DNA of 64,000 nucleotides from Gemmatimonadales bacterium (GCA_019637315.1 JAHBVU010000014.1:34720-98719); one strand, 5' to 3'; positions 17,654-27,097 are shown, counted from the first letter of the stretch. The notes: generated from the letters alone by a model not told the origin. Numbers and translations are program-made.

Positions 17654-18373
17654 TCAGAAGAAGGGATTCCGGAAAGCGTAGCCCAGCCCGGCGTGCAGTA
17701 CCGGCGTCGGCGCCCATTGCTTGAGGGGTTGGTTGGCCAGCAGCGGCTCCATCGGCCCCAGTCCGTCCGGGTCATAGGTTCGGTACAGCGCCGGGTATGA
17801 CAGGTTCACGAAGATGGCACGAGCCTCGGCGCGGACATAGAGGCGCCGGGTGAGGAAGGTGCGCATCCCGACGGCGGGCGCAAAGTAGAACTTGGTGCCG
17901 AACCGGTAGCCGGACCGGTCTTCCGGAACGTTCTCGCCGAATGCCAGACCGAGGCCCAGACCGATGTACGGGGCGACGCTGTTCCAAGTCTTGTTGCCGG
18001 TCAGGTTGAGCTGGACCAGCCCCTCGGCGAACCAGACGTTCTGGTCGACCGGGCCCCGGAAGCCCTGGCCGGACAACGAGGTATCGGCATAGTTCCGCTG
18101 CAGCTGTGCGTAGCCGGCGCCGAGCCCGATCGTCAGGGCGCGATCGGCGAGGAACTCGTGGCGGGCCCAGATCGAGGGGCCATCGTGGGGGCCGAGCCCG
18201 TAGGAGCCGCCCTTGCCGAACGCCTGGCCGGCTGACACGGAAAGGAACTGCCCCCAGCGCAGGTCGCGATAGGGAGATCGGGCCGGGTCATGGCCGACCT
18301 GAGCGGCTGCCTGCCCGGCCAGAGCAACGGCAAGAGCGGCAGCCGACGTGATGCGCAGCAGGTAACTAGGCAC
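17654..18373 (-). CDS. Predicted outer-membrane beta-barrel protein
   Basis: A 239-residue protein with a cleavable signal peptide ending AGQAAAQ and a body of alternating hydrophobic strands (FLSVSAGQAFGKG, LTIGLGAGYAQL, APYIGLGLGLAFGE, FYFAPAVGMRTFL, LYVRAEARAIFV). It ends in Phe-Phe, the C-terminal aromatic that outer-membrane barrels use for Bam assembly. Eight strands are plausible. Its start overlaps the gpmI stop by 8 bp, so it is read from the same transcript as gpmI and the mob genes. I do not recognise a specific family. Confidence 0.75.
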   Translation of the reverse strand: MPSYLLRITSAAALAVALAGQAAAQVGHDPARSPYRDLRWGQFLSVSAGQAFGKGGSYGLGPHDGPSIWARHEFLADRALTIGLGAGYAQLQRNYADTSLSGQGFRGPVDQNVWFAEGLVQLNLTGNKTWNSVAPYIGLGLGLAFGENVPEDRSGYRFGTKFYFAPAVGMRTFLTRRLYVRAEARAIFVNLSYPALYRTYDPDGLGPMEPLLANQPLKQWAPTPVLHAGLGYAFRNPFF

Positions 18374-19910
18374 GAGACAGACTCCGGCCGGTCATTTCGA
18401 CCGGCTGATCGAGGCCAAGCAGATCGAGGACGGTCGGCGCCACATCACAGAGGGCGCCGCCTGATCGAAGGCCGGTGAAGGAGGTACCCACGGCCACGAA
18501 CGGGACCGGGTTGGTCGTGTGTGCGGTATGCGGTCCGCCCGAGACGGGATCGACCATCATCTCGCAGTTGCCGTGGTCGGCCGTGATCAGAACGCGGGTG
18601 CCGCTCCGCTCGGCAGCTTCGAGAATTCGCCCGAGGCAAACGTCGATCGTTTCGACGGCTCGGAGGATGGCCGACGGGACCCCAGTATGACCGACCATGT
18701 CCGCGTTGGCAAAGTTGCAGAGGAAAAAATCGTGGGCTCGCCGTGTCATGGCGGTGCAAAGCGCGTCGGCAATGCCGGCGGCGCTCATTTCGGGCATCAG
18801 ATCGTAGGTGGCCACCTTGGGCGATGGAATCAACTGCCGTTCTTCGCCGGGGTAGGGTGGTTCGACGCCCCCGTTGAAGAAGTACGTGACGTGCGGGTAC
18901 TTCTCCGTCTCGGCGGTGCGAAACTGGGTCCGCGAGGCATCGGCCAGCACTTCGGCCAGGATCCGGGCCAGGTTGAACGGCGCAAACGCGGTGGGCAGCG
19001 CAAAAGTCCCGTCGTACTGCGTCATGGTGACAAGAGCAACGGCCGGGCGGTCGTCGACGGGAAATCCGTCGAAACCCTCGATGGCCAGCGCCCGGACGAT
19101 CTGGCGCATCCGGTCGCTGCGGTAGTTGAAGCAGAAAATGCCGTCGCCGTCCCGGAGCAGCGCGGCAGGCACGCCGTGCTGCTGAATCACGATCGGTTTG
19201 ATGAACTCGTCGGTTTCGCCCCGATCGTAGGCCGCTTTGATGGCCAGGACCGGATCGGTGGCAGCAGCGCCGACGCCATGGACCATCAGATCGTAGGCAA
19301 GCCGGGTCCGCTCCCAGCGTCGGTCGCGATCCATTGCGAAGTACCGGCCGATCAGGCTGGCCAGGACTCCGCGATCGCCGGTTATGCGTCGGATGTCCGC
19401 CGCCAGGGCTTCGACGAAGCCCAGTGCCGACATCGGCAGGGTGTCGCGCCCGTCGAGAAAGGCGTGAACCGCAATCCGCCGGACGCCCAGACGCATCCCG
19501 AGTTCCAGCGCGGCAAGCAGGTGGGTATCGATGGCGTGGACGCCACCATTGCCGACCAGCCCGACCAGGTGCAGGGTGCCACCCGTGCGGGCCAGGCGGA
19601 CGCCGAGTTCGCGAAACGCTGGGAGATCGAAGAACGCTCCGGTACGGATGCTCTCAGATATCCGGACCAGGTCCTGCATGACGACTCGGCCCGCGCCGAG
19701 GTTGAGATGGCCGACTTCGCTGTTGCCCATCTGCCCGGCGGGCAGCCCGACGGCAAGGCCGCTCGCGTCGAGGAGCGTGCGCGGCGACGCGTTCCAGACC
19801 TGGTGCCAGACCGGGGTCCGTCCGAGTTCGATCGCGTTGTCTCTGGGGTCGCTGCGATAGCCCCAGCCGTCGAGGACGATCAGTGCGACCGGGGCGGCAT
19901 GGTTTGACAT
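18366..19910 (-). CDS. gpmI: 2,3-bisphosphoglycerate-independent phosphoglycerate mutase
   Basis: Interconverts 3- and 2-phosphoglycerate in glycolysis and gluconeogenesis using two metal ions. The 514-residue length is typical. The phosphoserine nucleophile is Ser64 in AGQMGNSEVGHLN, the first metal Asp is in LDGWG at 14, and the late metal motif TADHGNCEMM is present. Its ATG (19910-19908) overlaps the -35 box of the divergent SH3 gene promoter, so the two genes compete for very little DNA. It heads a minus-strand run of five genes ending at moeA. I see no good Shine-Dalgarno in front of it. Confidence 0.97.
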   Translation of the reverse strand: MSNHAAPVALIVLDGWGYRSDPRDNAIELGRTPVWHQVWNASPRTLLDASGLAVGLPAGQMGNSEVGHLNLGAGRVVMQDLVRISESIRTGAFFDLPAFRELGVRLARTGGTLHLVGLVGNGGVHAIDTHLLAALELGMRLGVRRIAVHAFLDGRDTLPMSALGFVEALAADIRRITGDRGVLASLIGRYFAMDRDRRWERTRLAYDLMVHGVGAAATDPVLAIKAAYDRGETDEFIKPIVIQQHGVPAALLRDGDGIFCFNYRSDRMRQIVRALAIEGFDGFPVDDRPAVALVTMTQYDGTFALPTAFAPFNLARILAEVLADASRTQFRTAETEKYPHVTYFFNGGVEPPYPGEERQLIPSPKVATYDLMPEMSAAGIADALCTAMTRRAHDFFLCNFANADMVGHTGVPSAILRAVETIDVCLGRILEAAERSGTRVLITADHGNCEMMVDPVSGGPHTAHTTNPVPFVAVGTSFTGLRSGGALCDVAPTVLDLLGLDQPVEMTGRSLSRA

Positions 19911-19932
19911 GGTTTGGAGCGTCGTCTACAAT
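19904..19932 (+). promoter_or_regulatory. Near-consensus sigma-70 promoter
   Basis: TTGACA (19904-19909), exactly 17 bp, then TACAAT (19927-19932). One mismatch to the E. coli consensus in total. The predicted start of transcription is about 19939-19940, which coincides with the GTG start codon of the SH3 gene. Confidence 0.85.
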
Positions 19933-19939
19933 CCGAAAC

Positions 19940-21073
19940 GTGTTAAAGCTGCCGCAATCTAGTCCGGGGCTGGGTCGCCTACCAGCCTGTCTCGCGATCG
20001 TTCTGGTCGCCCTCGCTGCGCCGCTGTCCGGCCAAAACCGACTTCGTGCCAATTCCGCTGCGCCCCTGCTCAAGGACCCGAACGGAATCCGGCTGGCCAC
20101 CCTCGTTGCCGGGACGACCTACCCTGTCGGTCGTACCCGCGAAGGGCATGTCCAGGTCACCCTCGAAGGGTGGCTGCCGACGGCATCGGTGCAGGCGACC
20201 AACCGAGACGGGTTCGATCTCGTCGTCACCGCGCGGTCGGGCGAGGCGCTCAGGACCGGGCCCGGTACCGGCACGTCCGCTCGGCTACAGGAGGGGACGT
20301 TGCTGACTCGGGCCGAAACTCGGGGGGCCTGGGTCCGGGTTCGCCGGGAAGGCTGGGTCGTTCGGTCCGGACTCAGCGACCCGACGGTCGAGACGGCGGC
20401 CACCCCGCCGCCTGGACGCACCACGCCCGCTCCTGCGCCTACACCGTCGCCAGCGCCGGCTACGACGGGCCCAGCATCAACCCAGCCGACCGTGGTGGCT
20501 CCGACGGACTCGGTTTCGGCCGAGCGCCGGACGGCTGCTGCGACAGATGCGGAGACACCGACGAGCGTCGCACCGGGAATGGCCGCGCTCCGCGCCGGAA
20601 CCGGGATTGCACCTACTCGGGACGGAAAACCGGCTGCCACCGCCTCGGGCGGGTCGACCGTGACTGTGCTCGAACGCGACGGCGAATGGGCGCGGGTGCG
20701 TCTCGAGGGCTGGATCCGGGCCGAAGACGTCATCGATGACGCGCCACTCATCCCGGCTATTACGGGTGCCATGATCCGGCAAGCCCCCGACCGCTATATC
20801 GGCCAGACGGTAACCTGGCGGCTGCAGTTCCTGGCCGTGCAGGAGGCGGATGCGCTCCGCCCCGAAATGCCGCTTGGGCAGCCGTATCTCCTCGCGCGTG
20901 GTCCGCTGCCCGAGAGCGGCTTCACCTATGTCATGGTCAGTCGTGACCAGGCGGCTCAATTCCGCCGGATGACCCCGCTCGATGAAGTCACGGTCGAGGC
21001 GGTACTCCGGTCCGGCCGGACCAAGTTTCTGCCAACGCCGGTTCTCGAATTCGTCAGGATGGTCAATCGATGA
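19940..21073 (+). CDS. Secreted SH3-domain repeat protein
   Basis: An exported 377-residue protein, probably envelope-associated; SH3-type domains often bind cell-wall material or peptides. From the GTG at 19940 it has a signal peptide (LAIVLVALAAPLSGQ). Three bacterial SH3-like domains follow, each ending in the GW signature: at about residues 35-85, 90-145 and 215-270. A Pro/Ala/Thr-rich linker of about 60 residues separates the second and third. The C-terminal 100 residues form an unassigned domain (YIGQTVTWRLQFLAVQ). An in-frame ATG at 19883 is upstream of the promoter, so it is not the start. Its stop overlaps the next gene by 4 bp. Confidence 0.82.
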   Translation: MLKLPQSSPGLGRLPACLAIVLVALAAPLSGQNRLRANSAAPLLKDPNGIRLATLVAGTTYPVGRTREGHVQVTLEGWLPTASVQATNRDGFDLVVTARSGEALRTGPGTGTSARLQEGTLLTRAETRGAWVRVRREGWVVRSGLSDPTVETAATPPPGRTTPAPAPTPSPAPATTGPASTQPTVVAPTDSVSAERRTAAATDAETPTSVAPGMAALRAGTGIAPTRDGKPAATASGGSTVTVLERDGEWARVRLEGWIRAEDVIDDAPLIPAITGAMIRQAPDRYIGQTVTWRLQFLAVQEADALRPEMPLGQPYLLARGPLPESGFTYVMVSRDQAAQFRRMTPLDEVTVEAVLRSGRTKFLPTPVLEFVRMVNR

Positions 21074-21447
21074 ACGACAACCTCAAGCAGCGGATCATGC
21101 GGCGGCTGGAAACGCTGAGCGACCAGCGCGGCTACCAGATTCTCGACTACGTCGAGTTCCTCGAGAGCAAATACGCCGAGCGGGTGGCCCCGACCAACGT
21201 CTTCGCGCGCATGACTGAAACGGTCGAAGACGTGCTGCGGGCAGGCAAGGTGCCGGTCAAAGCGATCTCGGGCACCATGGGTGTGATGGACAGTGCCAGC
21301 AAAGTCATGCGCGGTGTGGCGGCCGCCGCCCAGGCGGTCGTGGATGAGGCAATCCAGGCAGTCGAGCGGCCGGCGGACAAGCCGGTTCCCCCGGGCACTG
21401 CGCCGGACCGGGTGCCGGGCGGCTCCGGTGCGTCCGAGGGGCGTTAG
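21070..21447 (+). CDS. Small helical protein coupled to the SH3 protein
   Basis: A 125-residue protein of unknown function, predicted largely helical, with no signal peptide. The N-terminal 35 residues (QRIMRRLETLSDQRGYQILDYVEFL) resemble the start of DUF2281-type proteins, followed by an Ala/Val-rich amphipathic helix and a disordered Pro/Gly-rich tail. Its ATG overlaps the stop of the SH3 gene (ATGA), so synthesis is coupled. No partner or reaction can be stated. Confidence 0.7.
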   Translation: MNDNLKQRIMRRLETLSDQRGYQILDYVEFLESKYAERVAPTNVFARMTETVEDVLRAGKVPVKAISGTMGVMDSASKVMRGVAAAAQAVVDEAIQAVERPADKPVPPGTAPDRVPGGSGASEGR

Positions 21448-21471
21448 GCTCGCCATCGGCACCCGTCGTTC

Positions 21472-21500
21472 TTGATTCGACTGCCCCCTTACCCTAGATT
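21472..21500 (+). promoter_or_regulatory. guaB promoter
   Basis: TTGATT (21472-21477), 17 bp, TAGATT (21495-21500). The predicted transcript begins near 21507 and has a leader of about 58 bases before guaB. Good spacing and four or more matches in each hexamer. Confidence 0.65.
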
Positions 21501-21564
21501 CGTCCATGCTCGCCGCCCGATGTTCTGCAGGACACCGTACCCACGCAATTGAGATGTGTACCCG

Positions 21565-23022
21565 ATGAGTTCGCTTCGCGTTGGCGTTGCGCTCACGTTC
21601 GACGACGTACTTCTCGTCCCGCGCGAAAGCGCCGTTCATCCGCGAGACGTTTCCGTTCGGACCCAGCTGACCCGCCGTATCCCACTCAACATCCCGCTCA
21701 TAGCCGCCGCCATGGATACCGTCACCGAGGCGGAAATGGCCATCGCCATGGCGCGCGCGGGCGGCATCGGTGTGGTCCACAAGAACATGTCGATCGATCG
21801 CCAGGCAGCCGAGATCGATCGGGTCAAGCGCAGCGAAAGCGGGATGATTCTCAACCCGATCACGCTCGGCCCGGATCGACCGATTCGTGAGGCCGCGACG
21901 CTGATGACCCGCTTCCGGATCTCGGGCGTTCCGATCGTCGATGCGCACGGCAAGCTGATTGGCATCCTGACGAACCGCGACCTGCAGTTCGAGCGGGATC
22001 TCGATCGCCCGATTCAGGGCGCCATGACCAAAGACAACCTGATCACGGCGCCCGTGGGCACGACGCTCGACGAGGCGGAACGGATCCTGGCGCAGCATCG
22101 AATCGAGAAGCTGCCAGTCGTCGATGACGCGGGTGTGCTCAAGGGGCTGATCACGGTCAAAGACATTTTCAAGCGTCAGCGGCACCCCGAAGCGAACAAG
22201 GATGAGCATGGTCGACTTCGCGTCGCGGGTGCGCTTGGCGCGGGTCCTGATACCTTGGCACGAGCCAAGGCGCTGCTTGATGCGGGGTGCGACGTTCTGG
22301 TACTGGATTCTGCGCACGGGCACAGTGCGGGCGTTCTGGAGATGATCGACAGATTGCGCGAAGCGTTTCCCGATGCACAGCTGATTGGCGGTAACGTGGC
22401 CACCGAAACAGGGGCTCGCGAACTTGCCCGGCGCGGCTGCGATGCCATCAAAGTCGGGATCGGACCCGGGAGCATCTGTACGACCCGCGTCGTTACCGGG
22501 GTCGGGGTGCCGCAGATCACGGCCATCATGGACGCGATTCGCGGGGCCGGGGAGGTTCCGGTCATCGCGGATGGCGGAATCAAATATTCAGGCGATATTG
22601 TGAAGGCAATGGCAGCAGGGGCCTCCTCGGTCATGATGGGGTCGATGCTCGCCGGAACCGAGGAAAGCCCGGGCGAATCCGTCCTGGCCGAAGGACGCCG
22701 GTTCAAGATGATCCGCGGCATGGGCAGCCTCTCTGCCATGCAGGACGGGTCAGCCGACCGGTACTTTCAGGAGGGTGAGCTGGCGCCCTCCAAGATGGTT
22801 CCCGAGGGGATCGAGGGCAGGGTGCCCTATCGGGGGCCTGTGGGTGATGTCTTGTTTCAGATGGTGGGTGGCCTGCGAAGCGGCATGGGATACTGCGGGG
22901 CGGCCGATCTGGTCGCGCTTCGGCGGGATACCGAAATGGTTCAGATCACGGCGGCGGGCTTGCGAGAATCCCATCCGCACGATGTGACCATCACCAGGGA
23001 AGCACCCAATTACAGCAAGTAA
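21565..23022 (+). CDS. guaB: Inosine-5'-monophosphate dehydrogenase
   Basis: Oxidises IMP to XMP with NAD+, the controlling step of guanine nucleotide synthesis. From ATG 21565 it is 485 residues, a standard length; an in-frame GTG at 21556 is the alternative. The barrel starts [10 protein letters not shown]. Two CBS domains interrupt it at about residues 95-205 (regulatory nucleotide binding). The catalytic cysteine is in [15 protein letters not shown], and the flap contains [10 protein letters not shown]. It has its own promoter. Confidence 0.98.
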   Translation: MSSLRVGVALTFDDVLLVPRESAVHPRDVSVRTQLTRRIPLNIPLIAAAMDTVTEAEMAIAMARAGGIGVVHKNMSIDRQAAEIDRVKRSESGMILNPITLGPDRPIREAATLMTRFRISGVPIVDAHGKLIGILTNRDLQFERDLDRPIQGAMTKDNLITAPVGTTLDEAERILAQHRIEKLPVVDDAGVLKGLITVKDIFKRQRHPEANKDEHGRLRVAGALGAGPDTLARAKALLDAGCDVLVLDSAHGHSAGVLEMIDRLREAFPDAQLIGGNVATETGARELARRGCDAIKVGIGPGSICTTRVVTGVGVPQITAIMDAIRGAGEVPVIADGGIKYSGDIVKAMAAGASSVMMGSMLAGTEESPGESVLAEGRRFKMIRGMGSLSAMQDGSADRYFQEGELAPSKMVPEGIEGRVPYRGPVGDVLFQMVGGLRSGMGYCGAADLVALRRDTEMVQITAAGLRESHPHDVTITREAPNYSK

Positions 23023-23076
23023 GGCTCGTCGCTGGTCCGCTGGTCTGTAGGGTTCGTCAGTTCACTCGAATGTTGA

Positions 23077-24612
23077 ATGTCCGTGCCGCCGGATCGGGTC
23101 TCGCTTGACCCGTCCGAGCGGCTTATGCGTGGTCTCATCACTGCGAGTACTGCCTATATGTCGATTTTTCGTCGGAAAGCGATTGCCGACTTACAAGCGG
23201 AGGCAAGCGCCGAACACGGGTTGCAACGGGTCCTCGGACCCCTCAACCTCACGTTCCTGGGTATTGGCGCCATCATCGGAACCGGGATATTCGTCCTGAC
23301 CGGTACGGTGGCGGCGAAGAACGCGGGACCGGCCATCATCCTGTCGTTCGTGCTCGCAGGGTCGGCGGCCATCTTTGCCGCGTTCTGTTACTCGGAGTTT
23401 GCGGCATTGGTTCCGATCGCGGGCAGCGCGTACACCTACGGGTACGCAACCCTGGGTGAGATTTTTGCCTGGATCATCGGCTGGGACCTCGTACTCGAGT
23501 ATGCGCTTTCCGCGACAACAGTGGCCATCGGCTGGTCCGGCTATCTCGTCTCATTCCTCAACAACATAGGAATACACATACCAGCCGCATTCTCCGCGGC
23601 AGCCGGCACTCAGGTGACCATGGCTGATGGCTCCCAGGTCACGGCCATCCTCAACCTGCCGGCCATCTTCATCGTGCTCGTGGTGACCGCGATCCTGGTT
23701 CGCGGCATCAAGGAGTCGGCCACGCTGAACAACATCGTGGTGTTCATCAAAGTCGGCGTCATCCTGCTCTTCATCCTCTTTGCCTGGCGGGCCATCGACC
23801 CGGCGAACTGGCAGCCGTTTATCCCGGCCAATCTCGGCCATCGGGAAGAGTTCGGCGTCACCGGTATCATTGCCGGCGCTGGTATCGTCTTCTTTGCGTA
23901 TATCGGGTTCGACGCGGTGAGTACCGCAGCGCAGGAAGCCAAGAATCCGCAGCGCGACATGCCGATCGGCATCATCGGATCGCTGCTCATCTGCACCATC
24001 CTCTACATCGTAGTCTCCGCGATTGCGACCGGCGTCCTTCCCTACCAGGAACTGGACGTGCCGGATCCGATTGCCAAGGTGGCGACGGCAGCTGGACTGG
24101 GTTGGATGGCGCGCCTGATCGAGCTCGGTGCGATTGCTGGGCTCTCATCGGTCATTCTGGTGCAGCTGATGGGTCAGGCCCGCGTCTTCTGGTCGATGTC
24201 CAACGACGGTCTGCTGCCGGCGGTGGTCAACAAGATCCACCCCAAGTTCAAGACCCCCTGGATCACGCAGATCGTTCTCGGCGTCGCGGTGGCGATTCCT
24301 GCCGGGTTCCTCAATGTGCGTGAAGCCGCGTCGCTGGTGTCGATCGGGACTCTGCTGGCCTTCGTGATCGTGTGCTCAGCGGTGTTGGTGCTCCGAGTCC
24401 GTGAACCAAACCTTCGTCGCCCGTTCAAGGTTCCGGCGGTGTGGATCATCGCGCCCGCGGGTATTCTTTCGTGCGCGTACCTGATGTACTTCCTGCCGTG
24501 GCGAACCTGGGAGCGTCTCCTGATCTGGCTCGCCATTGGTGTGGCGTCGTATTACCTGTATGGCTACCGCAACTCCAAGCTCGCCAAGCGGGCGCGGGGT
24601 GAGCAGGTCTGA
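23077..24612 (+). CDS. APC-superfamily amino-acid permease (CAT-like)
   Basis: A cytoplasmic-membrane amino-acid transporter with about 12 helices. The first helix has the substrate-binding signature IGAIIGTGIFVLTG, followed by SFVLAGSAAIFAAFCYSEFA, as in the cationic amino-acid transporter/YfnA group. The open frame begins with ATG 23077, but homologues of this type start MSLFRKK-like, which matches MSIFRRKA at ATG 23158 (484 residues); I think 23158 more likely, though no strong ribosome site decides it. It ends at a bidirectional terminator shared with the convergent symporter gene. Substrate cannot be read from sequence. Confidence 0.92.
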   Translation: MSVPPDRVSLDPSERLMRGLITASTAYMSIFRRKAIADLQAEASAEHGLQRVLGPLNLTFLGIGAIIGTGIFVLTGTVAAKNAGPAIILSFVLAGSAAIFAAFCYSEFAALVPIAGSAYTYGYATLGEIFAWIIGWDLVLEYALSATTVAIGWSGYLVSFLNNIGIHIPAAFSAAAGTQVTMADGSQVTAILNLPAIFIVLVVTAILVRGIKESATLNNIVVFIKVGVILLFILFAWRAIDPANWQPFIPANLGHREEFGVTGIIAGAGIVFFAYIGFDAVSTAAQEAKNPQRDMPIGIIGSLLICTILYIVVSAIATGVLPYQELDVPDPIAKVATAAGLGWMARLIELGAIAGLSSVILVQLMGQARVFWSMSNDGLLPAVVNKIHPKFKTPWITQIVLGVAVAIPAGFLNVREAASLVSIGTLLAFVIVCSAVLVLRVREPNLRRPFKVPAVWIIAPAGILSCAYLMYFLPWRTWERLLIWLAIGVASYYLYGYRNSKLAKRARGEQV

Positions 24613-24638
24613 TCCCTGACGCGGTTCGGAAGGACAAT

Positions 24639-24668
24639 AGGCCGGTGGAGAGCTTCCACCGGCCTTTG
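24639..24668. terminator. Bidirectional intrinsic terminator
   Basis: A perfect 11-bp stem (24639-24649 with 24655-24665) with a five-base loop, followed on the plus strand by TTT and flanked by A-rich sequence for the minus strand. It separates the convergent permease and dicarboxylate symporter genes. Confidence 0.85.
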
Positions 24669-24691
24669 TCACTTGCGGCAGCGGACGCGTG

Positions 24692-25918
24692 TCACGTCTG
24701 TTCTTCCAGTGCGCCGTCCCAGCGGGCCACCACGGCCGTCGCCAGGCAGTTGCCCAGCACGTTGACTGCGGTGCGGGCCATGTCCATGAAGACGTCGACG
24801 GCCAGGATGACCGCAATGCCCTCGAGCGGCAACCCGAACTGCGACAGGGTGCCGGACAGGATCACGAGCGAGGCGCGGGGTACGCCGGCCACGCCCTTGC
24901 TCGTGAGCATCAGGGTCAGCACCATCGCGACCTGGGTTCCGAACGACAGGGTGATCCCAGCCGCTTGCGCCACGAAGACCGAAGCAAGCCCGAGATAGAG
25001 TGTGGAGCCTGCCAGGTTGAACGAGTAGCCGGTCGGCAGCACGAACGATGCGATGCGGCGGGGCACCCCGAATCGTTCCATATTCTCGAGCGCACGCGGC
25101 AGGGCCGCTTCCGACGACGCGGTGGTGAACGCGATCAGGGTGGGCTGCCGGCTCCAATGCCAGAACCGCCCGATCCTGAGCCGGGCAATGAGGGCCGCGG
25201 GGAGCATGACACCGAGCACGAAGACGAGCAAGGCTCCGTACAGCGTCAGGACCAGCTTGCCGAGGCTCACCACCACGCCAAGACCGTTGGTGCCGATCGC
25301 GACGGCAACAGCCGCTGCCACGCCGACCGGAGCATAGAGCATCACGAGCCCGGTGAACTTGAACATCACCTCTGCCAGGCTCTCGCACATTTCCAGCATG
25401 ACTTCGCGTGGCCGGCCGCGGACCTGCGTCAGGGCCGCGCCGAAGATCAGGGCAAAGAAGACGATCTGCAGGGTTTCGTTGCGCGCCATCGCTTCGACGA
25501 TGCTGGCCGGGACGGCATTCTCCAGGACCCCCTGCCAGGTGGTTCGGGTACTGGCCAGTCTCTCGCCGGCTTCGGCCGATCCAGTAAGGCTCAGGCCGGC
25601 GCCCGGCTGGCCGAGATGCGCGGCAACCATCCCGATGATGAGGGCCACGGTCGTGACGATCTGAAAGTAGATCAGCGCCCGGAGGGCCACCCGCCCGATC
25701 TGGCGGACGTCGTCTCCTTGGCCCGCGATGCCGATGACGAGAGTGGCGAAGATGAGGGGGGCGACCAGCGACTTGATCAGCCGGATGAAGATCGTTGCAA
25801 ACGGACGCATCACGGCCGCGAGGTCGGATCCGAGCCAGACGTAGAAATCCAGGTAGCCGATCACGGCGCCGACCAGCGTAGCAATCAGGATCCAATGCGT
25901 CAGGGTGAGACGGCGCAT
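24692..25918 (-). CDS. Dicarboxylate/amino-acid:cation symporter (DAACS)
   Basis: A glutamate/C4-dicarboxylate uptake carrier of the GltPh/DctA fold; 408 residues, eight membrane helices plus two re-entrant hairpins. HP1 carries SSEAALPRALENMERFG, TM7 carries SFNLAGSTLYL and TM8 carries MARTAVNVLGN. In most relatives the TM7 motif is NMDG or NLDG; here the acidic cation-site residue is Ala (codon 25012-25010). The TM8 GN in place of GD is seen in proton-coupled DctA/GltP. Cation coupling may therefore be proton-based or altered. It is divergent from the NrnA-like gene and ends at a shared terminator. Confidence 0.93.
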   Translation of the reverse strand: MRRLTLTHWILIATLVGAVIGYLDFYVWLGSDLAAVMRPFATIFIRLIKSLVAPLIFATLVIGIAGQGDDVRQIGRVALRALIYFQIVTTVALIIGMVAAHLGQPGAGLSLTGSAEAGERLASTRTTWQGVLENAVPASIVEAMARNETLQIVFFALIFGAALTQVRGRPREVMLEMCESLAEVMFKFTGLVMLYAPVGVAAAVAVAIGTNGLGVVVSLGKLVLTLYGALLVFVLGVMLPAALIARLRIGRFWHWSRQPTLIAFTTASSEAALPRALENMERFGVPRRIASFVLPTGYSFNLAGSTLYLGLASVFVAQAAGITLSFGTQVAMVLTLMLTSKGVAGVPRASLVILSGTLSQFGLPLEGIAVILAVDVFMDMARTAVNVLGNCLATAVVARWDGALEEQT

Positions 25919-26051
25919 CTGTCACCATGGTTCGTAGAGGCGGTGCTGGGCGCGCCGGAGTGGCGCAAAGGTGGTCAAAGATGCTGGAAGGCAAGCGGCA
26001 CCGAAAGAGGCGGGCTCGCCAAGCGATAATGGGTCGGTCTATTTTGTTCCA

Positions 26052-27071
26052 ATGCCTATCAATTTGACCGACGACAAACGGTCCGCCGCTCGCGAATTGG
26101 CGCAGGCCCTGACGCCCGGCGCATCGGTCTGCCTCACGACGCACGTCAATCCGGATGGTGACGGCCTTGGCAGCGAAATTGGCTTGGTGCACCTGCTGCG
26201 GGGCATCGGTGTCTCGGCCACCATCGCCAACCCGACTCGCACGCCAGCCCGCTTCAACTTCCTTTTCGAAGGACTTCCCGGCGTCGATCGCAGCGAAGAG
26301 GCGGTCAAGGCCTTGCGCCGAGCCGATTTCATCGTGGTGCTCGATATCAGTGACATCGAGCGCCTCGGGATGCTGGCGGATACGGTCAGAGAACGGGGCG
26401 TACCGGTCGGCTGCATCGATCATCACGTCAGTCAGGGAACCCTGCCTAACGGTCCCCGTTATGTCGATCCGTCGGCTGCGGCCACCGGGGAACTGATCGT
26501 CGAGATTGCCGCAGCCAACGGCTGGCCGCTCACCCATGCAGTGGCCCGCGCCCTGTACGTCGCCATTCTAACGGATACCGGCGGCTTCCGGTTCAGCAAT
26601 ACCCACCCGCGCACGCTCCGTATCGCGGCGGAACTGCTCGATCAGGGCATCGACCCGGAGGCGATCTACCTCGACGTCTACGCCGGCGCGCCCGAAGGGC
26701 GGGTTCGGCTGCTTGCCGAGGTGCTGCAGACCCTGGTCGTCGAGCCGGACACCGGTTTGGCATGGGTCACTGTGCCACCAGGCGCCGTCGAGCGCCATCG
26801 CGTCAGCTCGGACGACTTGGACGGCATCATCGAACATGCCCGGTCGATCGCAGGCGTCCGCATGGCGCTCCTCTTCCGCGAGATCGGGCAGGGACGGATC
26901 AAAGTCTCGCTCCGGTCCGTCGGGCCCGTCGATGTCGCCGGCTTTGCCAAGCCCTTTGGGGGGGGAGGACACGTCAAGGCCGCAGGTCTGTCGCTCCCGG
27001 GGGCCCTCTCCGAAGTGCAAGCCCAGGTTCTCTCGGCCGCGAGGGGCTATCTGGAGGCTTATCGGGGCTGA
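26052..27071 (+). CDS. DHH/DHHA1 phosphoesterase, NrnA-like
   Basis: NrnA-type enzymes degrade very short RNA oligomers and/or 3'-phosphoadenosine phosphate and cyclic dinucleotide products. I choose ATG 26052 (339 residues); upstream frame to 25971 is open but not conserved. Metal motifs are HVNPDGDGLGSE at about 32-43, VLDISD, the DHH signature IDHHVSQG near 125 and ILTDTGGFRFSNT. The C-terminal DHHA1 domain ends in KPFGGGGHVKAAGL, the substrate-binding glycine loop. A GATAAT at 26025-26030 is a possible -10. It is followed by an intrinsic terminator. Confidence 0.92.
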   Translation: MPINLTDDKRSAARELAQALTPGASVCLTTHVNPDGDGLGSEIGLVHLLRGIGVSATIANPTRTPARFNFLFEGLPGVDRSEEAVKALRRADFIVVLDISDIERLGMLADTVRERGVPVGCIDHHVSQGTLPNGPRYVDPSAAATGELIVEIAAANGWPLTHAVARALYVAILTDTGGFRFSNTHPRTLRIAAELLDQGIDPEAIYLDVYAGAPEGRVRLLAEVLQTLVVEPDTGLAWVTVPPGAVERHRVSSDDLDGIIEHARSIAGVRMALLFREIGQGRIKVSLRSVGPVDVAGFAKPFGGGGHVKAAGLSLPGALSEVQAQVLSAARGYLEAYRG

Positions 27072-27097
27072 CGGTCCCGACGATGTAAGGCCTCTGC

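Noticed and set aside
24669..26537. A 622-codon minus-strand frame covering the symporter and NrnA-like regions
   Set aside because: It runs out of frame through the symporter and antisense to the NrnA-like gene; the translation has no motifs.
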